A DNA stretch of 64,000 nt from Gillisia sp. Hel_I_86 (GTDB lineage Bacteria > Bacteroidota > Bacteroidia > Flavobacteriales > Flavobacteriaceae), in contig NZ_VISE01000001.1 of the NCBI RefSeq assembly GCF_007827275.1, positions 558,001 to 622,000 on the forward strand. The letters are read 5' to 3'. The notes beneath the pieces are model-generated. The model ran no database searches and was not told the DNA's origin. It worked only from the letters and a program-made list of their open reading frames with translations. Below are positions 8,415 to 17,805 of this stretch, one piece after another (position 1 is the first letter of the stretch; every line of letters begins with the position of its first letter). Position numbers and translations under genes: made by a program.

Positions 8415-9428
8415 TTATTTTATTATTTGATCAATAATAATCTGAATTTTTTTTGCCGGGTGCAGGTATTTCTCATAATACACCGCATTATTTTCCTGTA
8501 TATTCTCCCGTAATTGAAGATCTTCCAATATATTAGATGTCAATTTTAAACAATCTTCTGCTGTTTCATAGGATAGATAATTTTGCCCTTCAATGAAGTT
8601 GCCCGGTAATTTGTATTTATCTATGGAAGTTGTTAAGACACATAAACCATTTGCTACATATTCTCCCATTTTAGCACCTATACTGTCTTCCAACCCATGA
8701 TTTACAATGCCAATGGAGGAATTTTTTACTTCTTTAAGATACACCTTCCTGTGGTATTCATTTTCGGGAAGTAATATATCGGGACAAACTTCTTCAGAAT
8801 ATGCATCTCTTAAGATCCCACCCTTAAAGTTTGAAGAATAATTCTCGATTAGCAACCTGTTGATATCAATACGTTGTTGGTTTAAAAAGATTCTTTCCTT
8901 TTTTTTCCACTCTGTATCGTTATTACCGGGATTCCATAATCTCGCCCTAAAAATCACCTGATTAGTATGGCAAGGTTTTGATTCTAACCTGGAAAGTTCA
9001 TTTACCGCAATACTATCTTTTACATTCATTATGCCTGAAAAAAATTTCCAGTATTTCAATGCATATTTAAATAATGAAAAATTTTGAAGAAAAAGCCATT
9101 TTAAACTCGGGTTTTGAAAATAAACCGGGTAGTAAAGACCGTATGGGACAAGTTTTTTCTTTTGGCCAAAATCTGTTTTAAGCAGCATCCTTTTTACATA
9201 GAAATCACTTTGCTCGTAGATAGTCTTGTAAATCCTACTATTATCTGCTAGGTCAAAGAAAACGTTCAATCCATTAAATTCAATCCTAAAAATATCGATT
9301 GGATATTTGTCTAGCTCGAGATTATAGCTTAGAACTATCTTCTTCTCCTTGCTCAGAATTTCAAGGCCGGCAAGGAGCTGACTGAAATGATGAAGTGTAG
9401 AATTAAAATGAACAACAACTTTATACAT
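8415..9428 (-). CDS. Putative glycosyltransferase (GT-B-like), family not assigned
   Basis: About 337 residues from the ATG at 9428; a TTG 30 bases upstream also gives an open frame but the ATG is preferred. The C-terminal half has an order typical of GT-B enzymes: YLKEVKNSSIGIVNHGLEDSIGAKMGEYVANGLCVLTT, where a conserved glycine-rich loop precedes an E that would contact the donor, followed by a terminal helix region (YYEKYLHPAKK). No N-terminal sugar-donor signature is obvious. Position among glycosyltransferases supports the assignment. A stretch of palindromic repeats separates it from neuB, so it probably begins a new transcript segment. Confidence 0.6.
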   Translation of the reverse strand: MYKVVVHFNSTLHHFSQLLAGLEILSKEKKIVLSYNLELDKYPIDIFRIEFNGLNVFFDLADNSRIYKTIYEQSDFYVKRMLLKTDFGQKKKLVPYGLYYPVYFQNPSLKWLFLQNFSLFKYALKYWKFFSGIMNVKDSIAVNELSRLESKPCHTNQVIFRARLWNPGNNDTEWKKKERIFLNQQRIDINRLLIENYSSNFKGGILRDAYSEEVCPDILLPENEYHRKVYLKEVKNSSIGIVNHGLEDSIGAKMGEYVANGLCVLTTSIDKYKLPGNFIEGQNYLSYETAEDCLKLTSNILEDLQLRENIQENNAVYYEKYLHPAKKIQIIIDQIIK

Positions 9429-9458
9429 TATTGGGACTTTTATGATGCCAATATACAA

Positions 9459-10021
9459 AGGAAAACGCTCTTACCAACTGGGCATTTCAAAAGAAAAAAA
9501 ACGTACTGAGTCATTTCGAAATGAGCCTTTTCGGCGATTGAGAAATCTCCCGATTCAAGACACAGATTTCTCGTCGCTGCGCTCGCTCGAAATGACTGGA
9601 AACTTCTATTATAAAAAGAACAAAAAACGTACTCAAAGTCATTTCGAAGGAGCTTTTTCAGCGATTGAGAAATCTCAACACTCAAGGCGCAGATTTCTCG
9701 TCGCTGCGCTCGCTCGAAATGACAACCCACGTCATTTCGAAGGAGCTTTTTGAGCGACTGAGAAATCTCATGGTCAAAAACGAGATTTCTCGTCGCTTTC
9801 ATTATCCAATACTTAAAAATCCCAATTAAAATTAATTCTTGATATAAAATTAGCCCTTAAGGTAAAACCGCTCTGTCGAAATGACAACCCCGTCATTTCG
9901 CAATGAGTCTTTTCGGCGATTGAGAAATCTCATGATCAAAAACGAGATTTCTCGTCGCTGCGCTCGCTCGAAATGGCATTGCATCTTTTCTTCACTCTTC
10001 ACCCTTCACACTTCACCCCCT
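9459..10021. repeat. Intergenic region packed with palindromic repeats
   Basis: This 560-base gap holds no gene I can support. It contains four copies of a palindromic element of about 85-90 bases beginning GTCATTTCGA and ending in TCGAAATGAC: 9509-9597, 9638-9723, 9731-9798 (right arm lost or altered) and 9892-9976 (ending AAATGGC). Each has an inner inverted pair, GAGAAATCTC and GAGATTTCTCGTCGC. An isolated right arm sits at about 9875-9884. The segment 9984-10021 is a pyrimidine-rich heptamer-type tract (TTCACTC, TTCACCC). The elements may act as transcription terminators or mRNA stabilisers between neuB and the downstream genes. Confidence 0.85.
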
Positions 10022-11020
10022 TCACTCCAAAACATCTTCCCAATTCAAAAATTCCCACTGCTTCAAATCCTTATTCAACCTCTTTCCAATTACCTCCCCA
10101 AACCTCGAAGCCTCTATTCCAAATCCTTTAGGCTTTTTCGCTTCCAAATCTTCAAATCTCAATACGTACCCTGCCTTTAAATCTTTATTTACCGCTAATG
10201 ATTTTTCGAAAATATTTTTTAACTCCATAAAATTGGAATTGTCATTTTTATCCACAGGATGTTGCAGAGCCCTTTGGATATTTCCTACAGCTTTTACCAA
10301 TTGAGCGATTTCCTCAATTTCCAAGGAAGAACTGGCATCCGGTCCTAAACTGTCCCGACTAAAAACAGCGTGAAACTCCAAGATCTCCACGCCCAATGCG
10401 GCAGCGGCGATACAGGTTTCTATTTTAGCGGAGTGATCTGAATATCCTACTGGAACTCCATATCGTTCCTTTAATTCCCCGATCACATTCAACCCATAAT
10501 TCTCGGGTTGGGTGGGATAAGCCGTGGTGCATTGTAAGATTGAAACTTCCACCTTTCTTTTCTTTAAAAATCTCATAGTGCGATCCAGTTCTTCAAAGGA
10601 ACTCATTCCGGAAGATAGAACCATTGGCTTCCCAGTGCCCACTATTTTTTCCAACAATAAAAAATTATTCACCTCCCCCGAGCCGATTTTATATCGCGTT
10701 GCCCCCACTTCTTCCAGTAAATCCACTGCGGCGTTGCTAAAAGGAGAAGCCAAAAATTCCATTCCCGCTTCCGCACAGTGTTGTTTTAGTTCTTTCCACT
10801 CAACCAATGAAAATTCCATGCGTTTCCAGTAATCGAAACGGGTTTTGTCCGGTGTATCCAGCTTCACTCTAAATGGTTCATGAATACTGCTTTCGGCCTC
10901 GGCAATATGCACTTGAAATTTAACCGCATCTACTCCGGTTTTCGCCAAAGCATTTATATATTCCAACGCAGTTTGAAAACCTCCATTGTGGGCTTGCGCT
11001 ATTTCGGCGATTATGAACAT
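10022..11020 (-). CDS. neuB: N-acetylneuraminate synthase family protein (sialic acid synthase)
   Basis: A 332-residue enzyme expected to condense phosphoenolpyruvate with N-acetylmannosamine or a related hexosamine to make a nonulosonic acid. Family residues seen: E6 and H11 in EIAQAHNGG, KFQ (34-36), KIGSGE (111-116), SSGM (136-139), LQCTTAYPT (162-170) and GYSDH (192-196). The C-terminal 60 residues form the SAF (antifreeze-like) domain, with LKAGYVLRFEDL. The other steps, neuC and neuA, are about 28 kb away on the opposite strand. Whether the product is Neu5Ac or a legionaminic-type acid cannot be decided; no LegB/LegC-type genes are in the window. Confidence 0.85.
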   Translation of the reverse strand: MFIIAEIAQAHNGGFQTALEYINALAKTGVDAVKFQVHIAEAESSIHEPFRVKLDTPDKTRFDYWKRMEFSLVEWKELKQHCAEAGMEFLASPFSNAAVDLLEEVGATRYKIGSGEVNNFLLLEKIVGTGKPMVLSSGMSSFEELDRTMRFLKKRKVEVSILQCTTAYPTQPENYGLNVIGELKERYGVPVGYSDHSAKIETCIAAAALGVEILEFHAVFSRDSLGPDASSSLEIEEIAQLVKAVGNIQRALQHPVDKNDNSNFMELKNIFEKSLAVNKDLKAGYVLRFEDLEAKKPKGFGIEASRFGEVIGKRLNKDLKQWEFLNWEDVLE

Positions 11021-11028
11021 GTTTATAC

Positions 11029-12102
11029 TTATTTTTTAATGGTAAACTCTAGGGCATCCAAGCCTTCTGAAATTTTATATATATAAGGCTTGTTACGATA
11101 AAAGGCGACACTATGCAACAGCAACTTATCATTAATCTCTTTTAAACTGTAATAAGTGGGAACTTTCTTGTTAAACATTTTTTTCGTTTTATACTTTGCA
11201 CTTTTCTCAAAATTGCTGCGGCTGATCTTAACTTTATGAATTCCCTGTATTAAAGGTAGCTGTATAAACAAGAAATGATCAATCGACGCTTTGGTATTGT
11301 CCAATTCCAAAGAAGTGGGCACCTCTAAAAGTTTCTGCAATTCTATTTTTTGTAGAGTATCGCCCCAATTATCACTATTTACCTGCGTTAAGTGGTTTTG
11401 TTTATTGTATTTTAAATGTTCATGATTTAATTTAACAATACCTTTAATTTGCAAATCTGTATGTACATCTTTTTTCTCAGCCAAGTGATAACTGATATGC
11501 CATTGGTGTAGCATCAAAACATTTTCATTGTAATATTGCAGTTTATAGCCCGCATTGCGAAGCCGGTTGTGCATATCGGTATCTTCGGCACCCCAAAAGT
11601 GAAAAAATTCATCAAACCCACGTAATTTCTGTAAAATTTCTACCGGAAACATGCTGAGCCCGGTCGCTTCTGCCGTGCTCTTTCTAAAACCGCTAAATCT
11701 TTCTTCTGAAATTTGGGAAATATCATCTTTATTGGTAGTAAACCCTATCTGAAAATAAGTAGTGGTTTCTGGGTTTTGGAGGGCGATAGCTTTTTCAACA
11801 AATTTAGAATGAAAAACCATATCCACATCAGCCACAAAGCAAAAACCGAAATCTAAGTTTTTGATCACCGAGTTTAACGCACGGCTTTTATTCCATGGCT
11901 GAAATTGGGTAAAACAATATTGGTAAGTTATAAAAGGATAAGCGGTACATAGCTTTTTTACTTTTTCCGCAGTTTCCGGCCGCGAGCCATAATCCACAAA
12001 AAAAACCTTAAAATCTTTGCTGGTTTGCCCCGCCAAAGACTCGAAGGAATATATTAGCCTTTGTAAATCGCGGTTTCGGTATGGGTAGATGATGGATAGC
12101 AA
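11029..12102 (-). CDS. Glycosyltransferase family 2 with galactosyltransferase-type C-terminal motif
   Basis: A 357-residue GT-A enzyme. The N-terminus (MLSIIYPYRNRDLQRLIYSFESL) and the DVDMVF metal motif (about 92-97) are typical of GT2. The segment LRGFDEFFHFWGAEDTDMHNRL (about 159-180) matches the C-terminal signature of beta-1,4-galactosyltransferase-like enzymes (GT7 C-like), in which the GxEDxD part contacts acceptor and metal. The last 150 residues are more variable. It ends 8 bases before neuB and begins 2 bases after the upstream GT4 gene. Confidence 0.85.
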   Translation of the reverse strand: MLSIIYPYRNRDLQRLIYSFESLAGQTSKDFKVFFVDYGSRPETAEKVKKLCTAYPFITYQYCFTQFQPWNKSRALNSVIKNLDFGFCFVADVDMVFHSKFVEKAIALQNPETTTYFQIGFTTNKDDISQISEERFSGFRKSTAEATGLSMFPVEILQKLRGFDEFFHFWGAEDTDMHNRLRNAGYKLQYYNENVLMLHQWHISYHLAEKKDVHTDLQIKGIVKLNHEHLKYNKQNHLTQVNSDNWGDTLQKIELQKLLEVPTSLELDNTKASIDHFLFIQLPLIQGIHKVKISRSNFEKSAKYKTKKMFNKKVPTYYSLKEINDKLLLHSVAFYRNKPYIYKISEGLDALEFTIKK

Positions 12103-12104
12103 GT

Positions 12105-13259
12105 TTATCTTTTTAAATTATCTTCAACCAATTTATACTTTTCTAAAACTTGTTTCTGAATGTACTTTCTTTCCAACCTGGGTCTAATATTGGCTGTATT
12201 ATAAGCAATTCCTTTCATTATCAATTCTGGATTACCAATAGCTTTTAAAATCAGTGCTGCAATTTCATCACTATCTTCGGGCTCATCAATCAACAATCCA
12301 TTTTTATCATGTTCAATAATTTCAGCGGTTGCACCTCCGGGATTAGATTGTATGGGGAAAACTTCCATAATTATGGCTTCCAAAAGCGTATTGGGCGTAC
12401 CATCGGAGATACTGTTGCCTATATAAATAACAGCTTTCCCCATAAGTTCCAGTACCTCATCATGACTAACCTGGCCGATTAACTTCAGGTTTTCCATTGA
12501 ACTCAATTTTTCGGAACTTTCCACAAAATCGAAAATAGTTTGATGAGTTCCAAAAACCACAATTTCGTAAGTCGATAGTTTCTTTTTCAAACTTGAAACA
12601 GCCTCTAAAATATTATTACCCCTTCCAAATGTATGCTGATATCCCTTTATTAAGATTATATTTCGTTCTATATGCTCCTTTATATACTTATTATAATTAT
12701 CAAGTACGTAACCTCCTCCTCCAGGGTAATTCCCTAAATATTCTCCATCAAAGCCATGTCTTTTGGCGATAATAAAATCTCGGGCACAATCAGCGAACAT
12801 ATAATCCATACGAGGAAATACGCTCTTCATGTCCTGTAACATTTGAGCATTATTTTGATAAAAGAACAAATCGTTTCCCCAAGCAGAATATATCCATTTA
12901 ATTTCAGGATGCTTTTTAATTATTTCTAAAATTGGCACGCAAGCCGAATACATAACAAAACTATGCACCACATCGGGCTGTATTTCTTTGAGTTTTCCTT
13001 CAAAAACATCAGAAAGTTGTCTTTGGTTAAATGAATTTATATAATCGTATAATCTCGGTAATTGATGCTTTATGGCGTACCTACCTGGATATTTAATTTT
13101 TTGACGCCAACCAATTATTTGCTGTACAAAATCTATTTTTTCTCCTCTGGTATTGGAATCAAAGACATCCAGCCAGTAAATTTCATGCCCGGAATCTTTT
13201 AATTGTTCCGTCCAACGAAAAAAATGATTGGAAAACATAGAGACCATAAGAATTTTCAA
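12105..13259 (-). CDS. Glycosyltransferase family 4 (GT-B)
   Basis: A 384-residue GT-B enzyme starting MKILMVSMFSNHFFRWTEQL. The N-domain has the acceptor-side strand DVVHSFVMYSACVPIL. The C-domain has IILIKGYQHTFGRGNNIL and the donor-binding region YIGNSISDGTPNTLLEAIIMEVFPI (about 276-300), where the family E-x7-E becomes DGTPNTLLEA. The pair NPGGATAEII follows. It is embedded in a tightly spaced run of glycosyltransferases. Substrate unknown. Confidence 0.85.
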   Translation of the reverse strand: MKILMVSMFSNHFFRWTEQLKDSGHEIYWLDVFDSNTRGEKIDFVQQIIGWRQKIKYPGRYAIKHQLPRLYDYINSFNQRQLSDVFEGKLKEIQPDVVHSFVMYSACVPILEIIKKHPEIKWIYSAWGNDLFFYQNNAQMLQDMKSVFPRMDYMFADCARDFIIAKRHGFDGEYLGNYPGGGGYVLDNYNKYIKEHIERNIILIKGYQHTFGRGNNILEAVSSLKKKLSTYEIVVFGTHQTIFDFVESSEKLSSMENLKLIGQVSHDEVLELMGKAVIYIGNSISDGTPNTLLEAIIMEVFPIQSNPGGATAEIIEHDKNGLLIDEPEDSDEIAALILKAIGNPELIMKGIAYNTANIRPRLERKYIQKQVLEKYKLVEDNLKR

Positions 13260-13270
13260 AGCAAATTATT

Positions 13271-14236
13271 TTAAATTTTCAAGAATTTCTTAAACCTTGT
13301 ATCCCCGGTTTTTAGGGTTTTGAAAACCTGATAGAAGACAAAAACCTTCAAAAGTCCTAGTCTGTTTTTCAAAGATAAATTCCGAAAATATAAAAAACTA
13401 AGATTTATACATTCTTGAGCTTCGGCATATTTTCTTTCAGCCATCTTCCATCTCATCGCCCATAGTAGGTTCTTTACAGAATGTAATACTATTTTTTGAT
13501 TGTTGGGAGTTCTATCCATAATTCTTTTATAAACTTCCACAAAAGAATTTATCTCAATTTGTAATTTGTTTTTATGTGTGGTTATAGACTCATTACCTCT
13601 GCGAACATAAATCAATTCCTTATCTAAAATTCCAATATTGGCATTTTTAAAAATGATTCTTGAGAAGAAATCCAGATCTTGCAACTGATGTATTTTTTCA
13701 TCATAAAGTTTTTTATTCAGCAATGCACTTTTACGCCATAACGGCACTACATTTAAAATAGAAATTTTACCAAGCACATATTCTTCATAGACATCCTCCT
13801 TAATTTCTAATCGTTTTTCATTTTTACGTTTATACCATTTATTGTTTTCTTCATAAAATTGTACCGTTTTACAAATGCAATAATCACAGTCATTATTATT
13901 GATTAAGTAATTAACTTTAAGACTTAAATTGTCTTTCTGCATTAAATCGTCACTATCAAACCAATGTATGAAGTGCCCCTTGCTCTCCAAAAATCCAAAA
14001 TTTCTTGCGCTATTTCCTCCTTTGGGTTTATGTCTGGGGCTTTTTAAATATTTAAACCTGGAATCCCTTGCTATATATTTTTCAAGAATTTCGCGGGTAT
14101 TATCGGTACTGTTATCGTCTATAACCAAACATTCCCAACTGCGATATGTTTGTTCCAAAATGGAATCGAGGGTTTTCTCAAGAAGTTGAGCCCTGTTATA
14201 GGTTGGAATAATTATAGAAACCAAGGCTGTTTTCAC
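13271..14236 (-). CDS. Glycosyltransferase family 2 (GT-A)
   Basis: A 321-residue GT-A enzyme. N-terminal signature VSIIIPTYNRAQLLEKTLDSILEQTY (about 6-31), nucleotide strand CLVIDDNSTDNT (about 36-47), donor-site GGNSARNFGF and metal motif HWFDSDDLM (about 92-100). The later half has QLQDLDFFSRI, the usual ED/LD position. It lies 11 bases upstream of the GT4 gene and about 50 bases downstream of the next gene, so it belongs to the same transcript. Confidence 0.9.
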   Translation of the reverse strand: MKTALVSIIIPTYNRAQLLEKTLDSILEQTYRSWECLVIDDNSTDNTREILEKYIARDSRFKYLKSPRHKPKGGNSARNFGFLESKGHFIHWFDSDDLMQKDNLSLKVNYLINNNDCDYCICKTVQFYEENNKWYKRKNEKRLEIKEDVYEEYVLGKISILNVVPLWRKSALLNKKLYDEKIHQLQDLDFFSRIIFKNANIGILDKELIYVRRGNESITTHKNKLQIEINSFVEVYKRIMDRTPNNQKIVLHSVKNLLWAMRWKMAERKYAEAQECINLSFLYFRNLSLKNRLGLLKVFVFYQVFKTLKTGDTRFKKFLKI

Positions 14237-14287
14237 TTCTTCATTTTAATTGATTTATACTTTCTATTGAGCTTAATGCTAAGCGGA

Positions 14288-15532
14288 TCAAACCACTTTT
14301 TTAATAAGGTTTTTAAGATGATCAACAGATAAATATTTGTTTAAATCCATTCTATTTAGACTTATATCTTTTTCTTCTTTCCAATTTTGATACAGTGTTT
14401 CAATTTTTCTTTGAATGTTTTCAATATCTGAAATTTCTGACCAGTACAAATAATCCTTACCCAGTAAACGATGAGATTCACTAATATTGGGTCCCAATAG
14501 TAAAATTGGTTTGCCTGATGCTATGCAGTGTGGAAATTTACCAGGCAGAAATGGGCTTATTGAAGCCTTAGCTTCCAAAATCACATTTACCGTAGCATCT
14601 TGTTGAATTTTATATACCGTATCAAAATCAATGGTTTTTTCACTGGCATAGAATTGCGGTATCGCGATCATCATTTCCTGAAATTTCTTTGAAAATTGCG
14701 ACTGCCTTCCAATCATGATTAAACTTGCATTTAGTTTTGCTTCCGGATTATTATGCAAGAATAATTCAAATGCTTTTAAAAGACCTAAAGGGTTCCTGGG
14801 CCCCATTAAAGCACCCGCATGCACAATATTAAATTTAGATTTATCAAAAAAATCTGGTAAGGCAATGGAGCTCTTCCTTTCTTGAATTTGGTGCGGAATA
14901 ATTAAACGTTTATTTCTGAAAAACGGAAAGTAACTCTCCATCCACTCGGCTAAAAGCAAACTGGGGTAAGCCGCAAAAGCCGCTTGCTGTGAAACTTTCA
15001 CAAAAAACATCCTTTTTTGTTCATGTCCCGGCTCTACCCAGTCATAAGGCCTTGGATAATATGCAAACGGATAAGGATCGTGAATATAAGCTATCCATTT
15101 CTTATGCCATTTCGGTATTTTTAATAAAGCGTGATGAGGCCTAAAACTTCCCCCCTTACTTAAGGTAAGCACTAAATCTGGCTCAAAATCTTTTATTTCT
15201 CCTAATGCTGTTATTATACTGTTACGATCGTTAAAAAGGGTAAAAGAAAAACCGAAAATCTTTTCGAGCGGTTTATTAAGATGTATTTTTAATTTATATC
15301 GAATTTGCCTTTCCAGCCGGCTTAAGAAAAATAACCAAGTCCATCTTTTTTCCTTTATGGCTACGCATTGTATTTCGGGTATTTGCATTTCTTTACGGGT
15401 GTAATGGTATACCAACACCTCTAACCCGGCTTCGTTTAAGTTTTTAATTAGTGCTAAATTTGCCTTAGAACCACTGCTGTCTTCCACGTCAATAGATTCA
15501 ACAACGACTAATATTTTCTTTTGGGTTGGCAA
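14288..15532 (-). CDS. Putative GT-B glycosyltransferase
   Basis: A 414-residue protein starting MPTQKKILVVVESIDVEDSSGSKANLALI. The N-domain includes FEPDLVLTLSKGGSFRPHHALL and an aromatic loop HDPYPFAYYPRPYDW. The C-domain has FNIVHAGALMGPRNPLGLLKAF and EAKASISPFLPGKFPHCIASGKPILLLG (about 332-360), the position of the donor-binding helix in GT4-like enzymes, though the classic E-x7-E is not clear. About 200 bases of non-coding DNA separate it from wecB upstream, so this may be where a separate transcript starts. Confidence 0.7.
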   Translation of the reverse strand: MPTQKKILVVVESIDVEDSSGSKANLALIKNLNEAGLEVLVYHYTRKEMQIPEIQCVAIKEKRWTWLFFLSRLERQIRYKLKIHLNKPLEKIFGFSFTLFNDRNSIITALGEIKDFEPDLVLTLSKGGSFRPHHALLKIPKWHKKWIAYIHDPYPFAYYPRPYDWVEPGHEQKRMFFVKVSQQAAFAAYPSLLLAEWMESYFPFFRNKRLIIPHQIQERKSSIALPDFFDKSKFNIVHAGALMGPRNPLGLLKAFELFLHNNPEAKLNASLIMIGRQSQFSKKFQEMMIAIPQFYASEKTIDFDTVYKIQQDATVNVILEAKASISPFLPGKFPHCIASGKPILLLGPNISESHRLLGKDYLYWSEISDIENIQRKIETLYQNWKEEKDISLNRMDLNKYLSVDHLKNLIKKVV

Positions 15533-15736
15533 ATGTTGTTTGGGGTTTATGGTTCTTAGTTTATGGTTTGTTGTAAAACTATGAAATTTAGAGGAACCTT
15601 ATTAAAAAGAGTTGTCCTGTTTTCTATTATCCGTGAGTCATTGCAAGGCGTAGCCGTGGTAATCTGCTGTTTACTGTTTTTACATTTCTTCACCCATCAC
15701 TCTTCACAATTCACTTTTCTGAATACTCAATGCTAA
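15533..15736. repeat. Spacer with low-complexity heptamer-like tract
   Basis: No gene is visible. The segment 15690-15725 is a degenerate heptamer tract (TTCACCC, ATCACTC, TTCACAA, TTCACTT) of the kind seen at many other boundaries of this locus. The stretch near 15640-15660 resembles the GC-rich core of the intergenic palindromes but no full element could be traced. Confidence 0.5.
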
Positions 15737-16843
15737 TTACTCAATTTTATTTTTCAGAAACTCAACAATTCTAAAAGCCGCATTTCCATCCCCATAAGGA
15801 TTTGCTATATTCTTAAAATCTGGAAGATTATCCAAAAGTCGAGCAGCCTCCTCCACTATTTTATCTTTATCGGTACCCACCAAAATAGAAAACCCAGCTT
15901 CCACGCCTTCCATTCTTTCTGAAACGTCCCTGGTTACGAGCACGGGTTTTTTAAAAGTAGGGGCTTCCTCCTGAATTCCGCCAGAATCAGAAATTATAAG
16001 GCTGCAACGCTGCATCAGCCAAAGCATGGTGGGATAAGCCACCGGTTCCATAAGATGAATATTGTTTTTGTGCCTAAGCATGTCCTGCAAGGGATTTTTT
16101 ACATTGGGATTTAAATGAAGGGGGAAAATCAATTCCATATTTTTGGTTTCTGACAATTCCCGCAAAGCTTCACATATTTTAATAAATCCTTCTCCAAAAT
16201 TTTCCCTGCGATGCCCTGTAACAAGGATCAATTTTTTATTCGGGTTGAGCATGGCTTTGATTTTCTTAATTTCTTCGCTCAATGGCTTCGAATCCATTTT
16301 ATCAATTGCCCAATGCAAGGCATCTACCACGGTATTTCCTGTAACATAAAGCTGATCTTTTTGAATTTTTTCACTTAATAAGTTGGCATGTGCTTTACCT
16401 GTAGGTGCAAAATGGAAGTCGGCGATCCTTGCAGTAAGCTGGCGGTTTATTTCCTCAGGAAAAGGAGCTGCTTTATTGTAAGTGCGTAAACCCGCCTCCA
16501 CATGCCCCACTTTTACACCCTTGTGAAAAGCGGCAAGGCCAACCAGGGCTGCACTGGTAGTATCTCCATGCACCAAAACAAGATCGGGATTTTCCTCTTC
16601 CAATATACGGTCGATTTCACTAAGAATTTTTGCGCTAAGCGCATTCAATGACTGGTTTGGTTGCATTAAATCGAGATCGTGATCTGGCACTATTTCAAAG
16701 AAATCCAACACCTGATCCAGCATTTCCCGGTGTTGGGCTGTTACACAAACTTTAAAAGGAAGGTTTTCTTTTTGAAGTTCATGAATAATTGGAGCCATTT
16801 TTATGGCTTCGGGGCGGGTGCCAAAACAGACTAGGATTTTCAA
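15737..16843 (-). CDS. wecB: UDP-N-acetylglucosamine 2-epimerase (non-hydrolysing)
   Basis: A 368-residue epimerase that interconverts UDP-GlcNAc and UDP-ManNAc for surface-glycan synthesis. Landmarks: GTRPEA (8-13), HGDTT (92-96), EAGLRT (116-121), FPEEINR (128-134), GHRRE (210-214) and SDSGGIQEEA (285-294). Length is standard. The gene overlaps the start of the upstream reading by 4 bases with a GT2 gene. A ManNAc dehydrogenase (WecC) is not in this window, so the UDP-ManNAc may be used directly. The hydrolysing relative neuC is at 38 kb. Confidence 0.95.
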   Translation of the reverse strand: MKILVCFGTRPEAIKMAPIIHELQKENLPFKVCVTAQHREMLDQVLDFFEIVPDHDLDLMQPNQSLNALSAKILSEIDRILEEENPDLVLVHGDTTSAALVGLAAFHKGVKVGHVEAGLRTYNKAAPFPEEINRQLTARIADFHFAPTGKAHANLLSEKIQKDQLYVTGNTVVDALHWAIDKMDSKPLSEEIKKIKAMLNPNKKLILVTGHRRENFGEGFIKICEALRELSETKNMELIFPLHLNPNVKNPLQDMLRHKNNIHLMEPVAYPTMLWLMQRCSLIISDSGGIQEEAPTFKKPVLVTRDVSERMEGVEAGFSILVGTDKDKIVEEAARLLDNLPDFKNIANPYGDGNAAFRIVEFLKNKIE

Positions 16844-17772
16844 GATTTGATCATTTTGGATTTTAATTCAAAAATTGGTTTTAGAACAAAATAAAACTGA
16901 TAGCCAAATTTATATTTGAACGACTTCCAATTTGAACTGTTCCCAGCAGCTAAAGCAGTTTTTGTTACACTAAAAGATTGAATAGAAAATCCCAAACGTA
17001 TAAAAAACTTTTCAAGAACTTCATTCCAAAGATTATTTTTTTTTAGCTTTTCCATTATAAGGAAAGAAGCTTTAATTTGGGAATCCCTCCTTATATTATT
17101 TCCAGAATGAAACTCTCCTGTATTGGAATTGGAGTGTTTCCTTCCATAAAAAAGCACTTTGTTTACAGAAATTCCTTTAATCCCCGATGAAAGAATTCTT
17201 GAATAACATTCCCATTCTTCCGCGTACATTAAAGCTTCATTAAATCTGTTCATAATAAAACATTCCCTTCTCCACATTACCTGACATGAATTAAAAGGGA
17301 TCTTATTAGTAATCATTTTATCTAAAACAGAGATATCCAGTAGTTCAGAATTATATTTAGTATTACCATCGAAATTATAATGAAAATCTCCCCAAAAAAC
17401 CTTTCTTAAATATCTAACATACTTGACATTATTTTTAAAATTATCGACTGAAATTTTTAAATTTTCAGGATGTACAATATCATCATCATCAAAAAAAACA
17501 ACATACTCCCCTTTCGCTATATCCAAACCCATATTTCGACAACCAGGCAATCCTTTTTTATATTTTGAGCTACGTTTTATATACTTAAAGCGTGACTCTC
17601 CATCTAGAAAAGGCCTTAGGATTTCTTTCGTGTCATCGGTGCTGCCATCATCTATAATTAGGCATTCCCAATTGGGGAAGGTTTGATTTTGAATACTCAC
17701 AAGCGTTTCAGAAATCAAATGTTCCCGATTATAGGTTGCCATGATAATAGAAACTATTGGGGAAGGGTTCAT
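16840..17772 (-). CDS. Glycosyltransferase family 2 (GT-A)
   Basis: A 310-residue GT-A enzyme: VSIIMATYNREHLISETLVSIQNQTF (about 7-32), CLIIDDGSTDDT (about 36-47), GCRNMGLDIAKGEYVVFFDDDDIVHPENL (about 76-104) with the DDDD metal motif, and YAEEWECYSRI in the acceptor region. It overlaps wecB by 4 bases and lies 33 bases after the upstream GT2. Role: transfer of one sugar to the growing lipid-linked unit. Confidence 0.9.
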   Translation of the reverse strand: MNPSPIVSIIMATYNREHLISETLVSIQNQTFPNWECLIIDDGSTDDTKEILRPFLDGESRFKYIKRSSKYKKGLPGCRNMGLDIAKGEYVVFFDDDDIVHPENLKISVDNFKNNVKYVRYLRKVFWGDFHYNFDGNTKYNSELLDISVLDKMITNKIPFNSCQVMWRRECFIMNRFNEALMYAEEWECYSRILSSGIKGISVNKVLFYGRKHSNSNTGEFHSGNNIRRDSQIKASFLIMEKLKKNNLWNEVLEKFFIRLGFSIQSFSVTKTALAAGNSSNWKSFKYKFGYQFYFVLKPIFELKSKMIKS

Positions 17773-17805
17773 TTTTATTTAGTTTTTGGAATTTAAATGT
17801 TCTCC

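Noticed and set aside
9440-9802. Minus-strand frame of 120 codons and plus-strand frame of 103 codons across the palindromes
   Set aside because: The residues repeat because the DNA repeats (SQSLKKLLRND occurs twice); these are products of the palindromic elements.
9509-9976. CRISPR array
   Set aside because: The repeats are palindromic, about 90 bases long, variably spaced by almost no unique spacer, and no cas genes are near.
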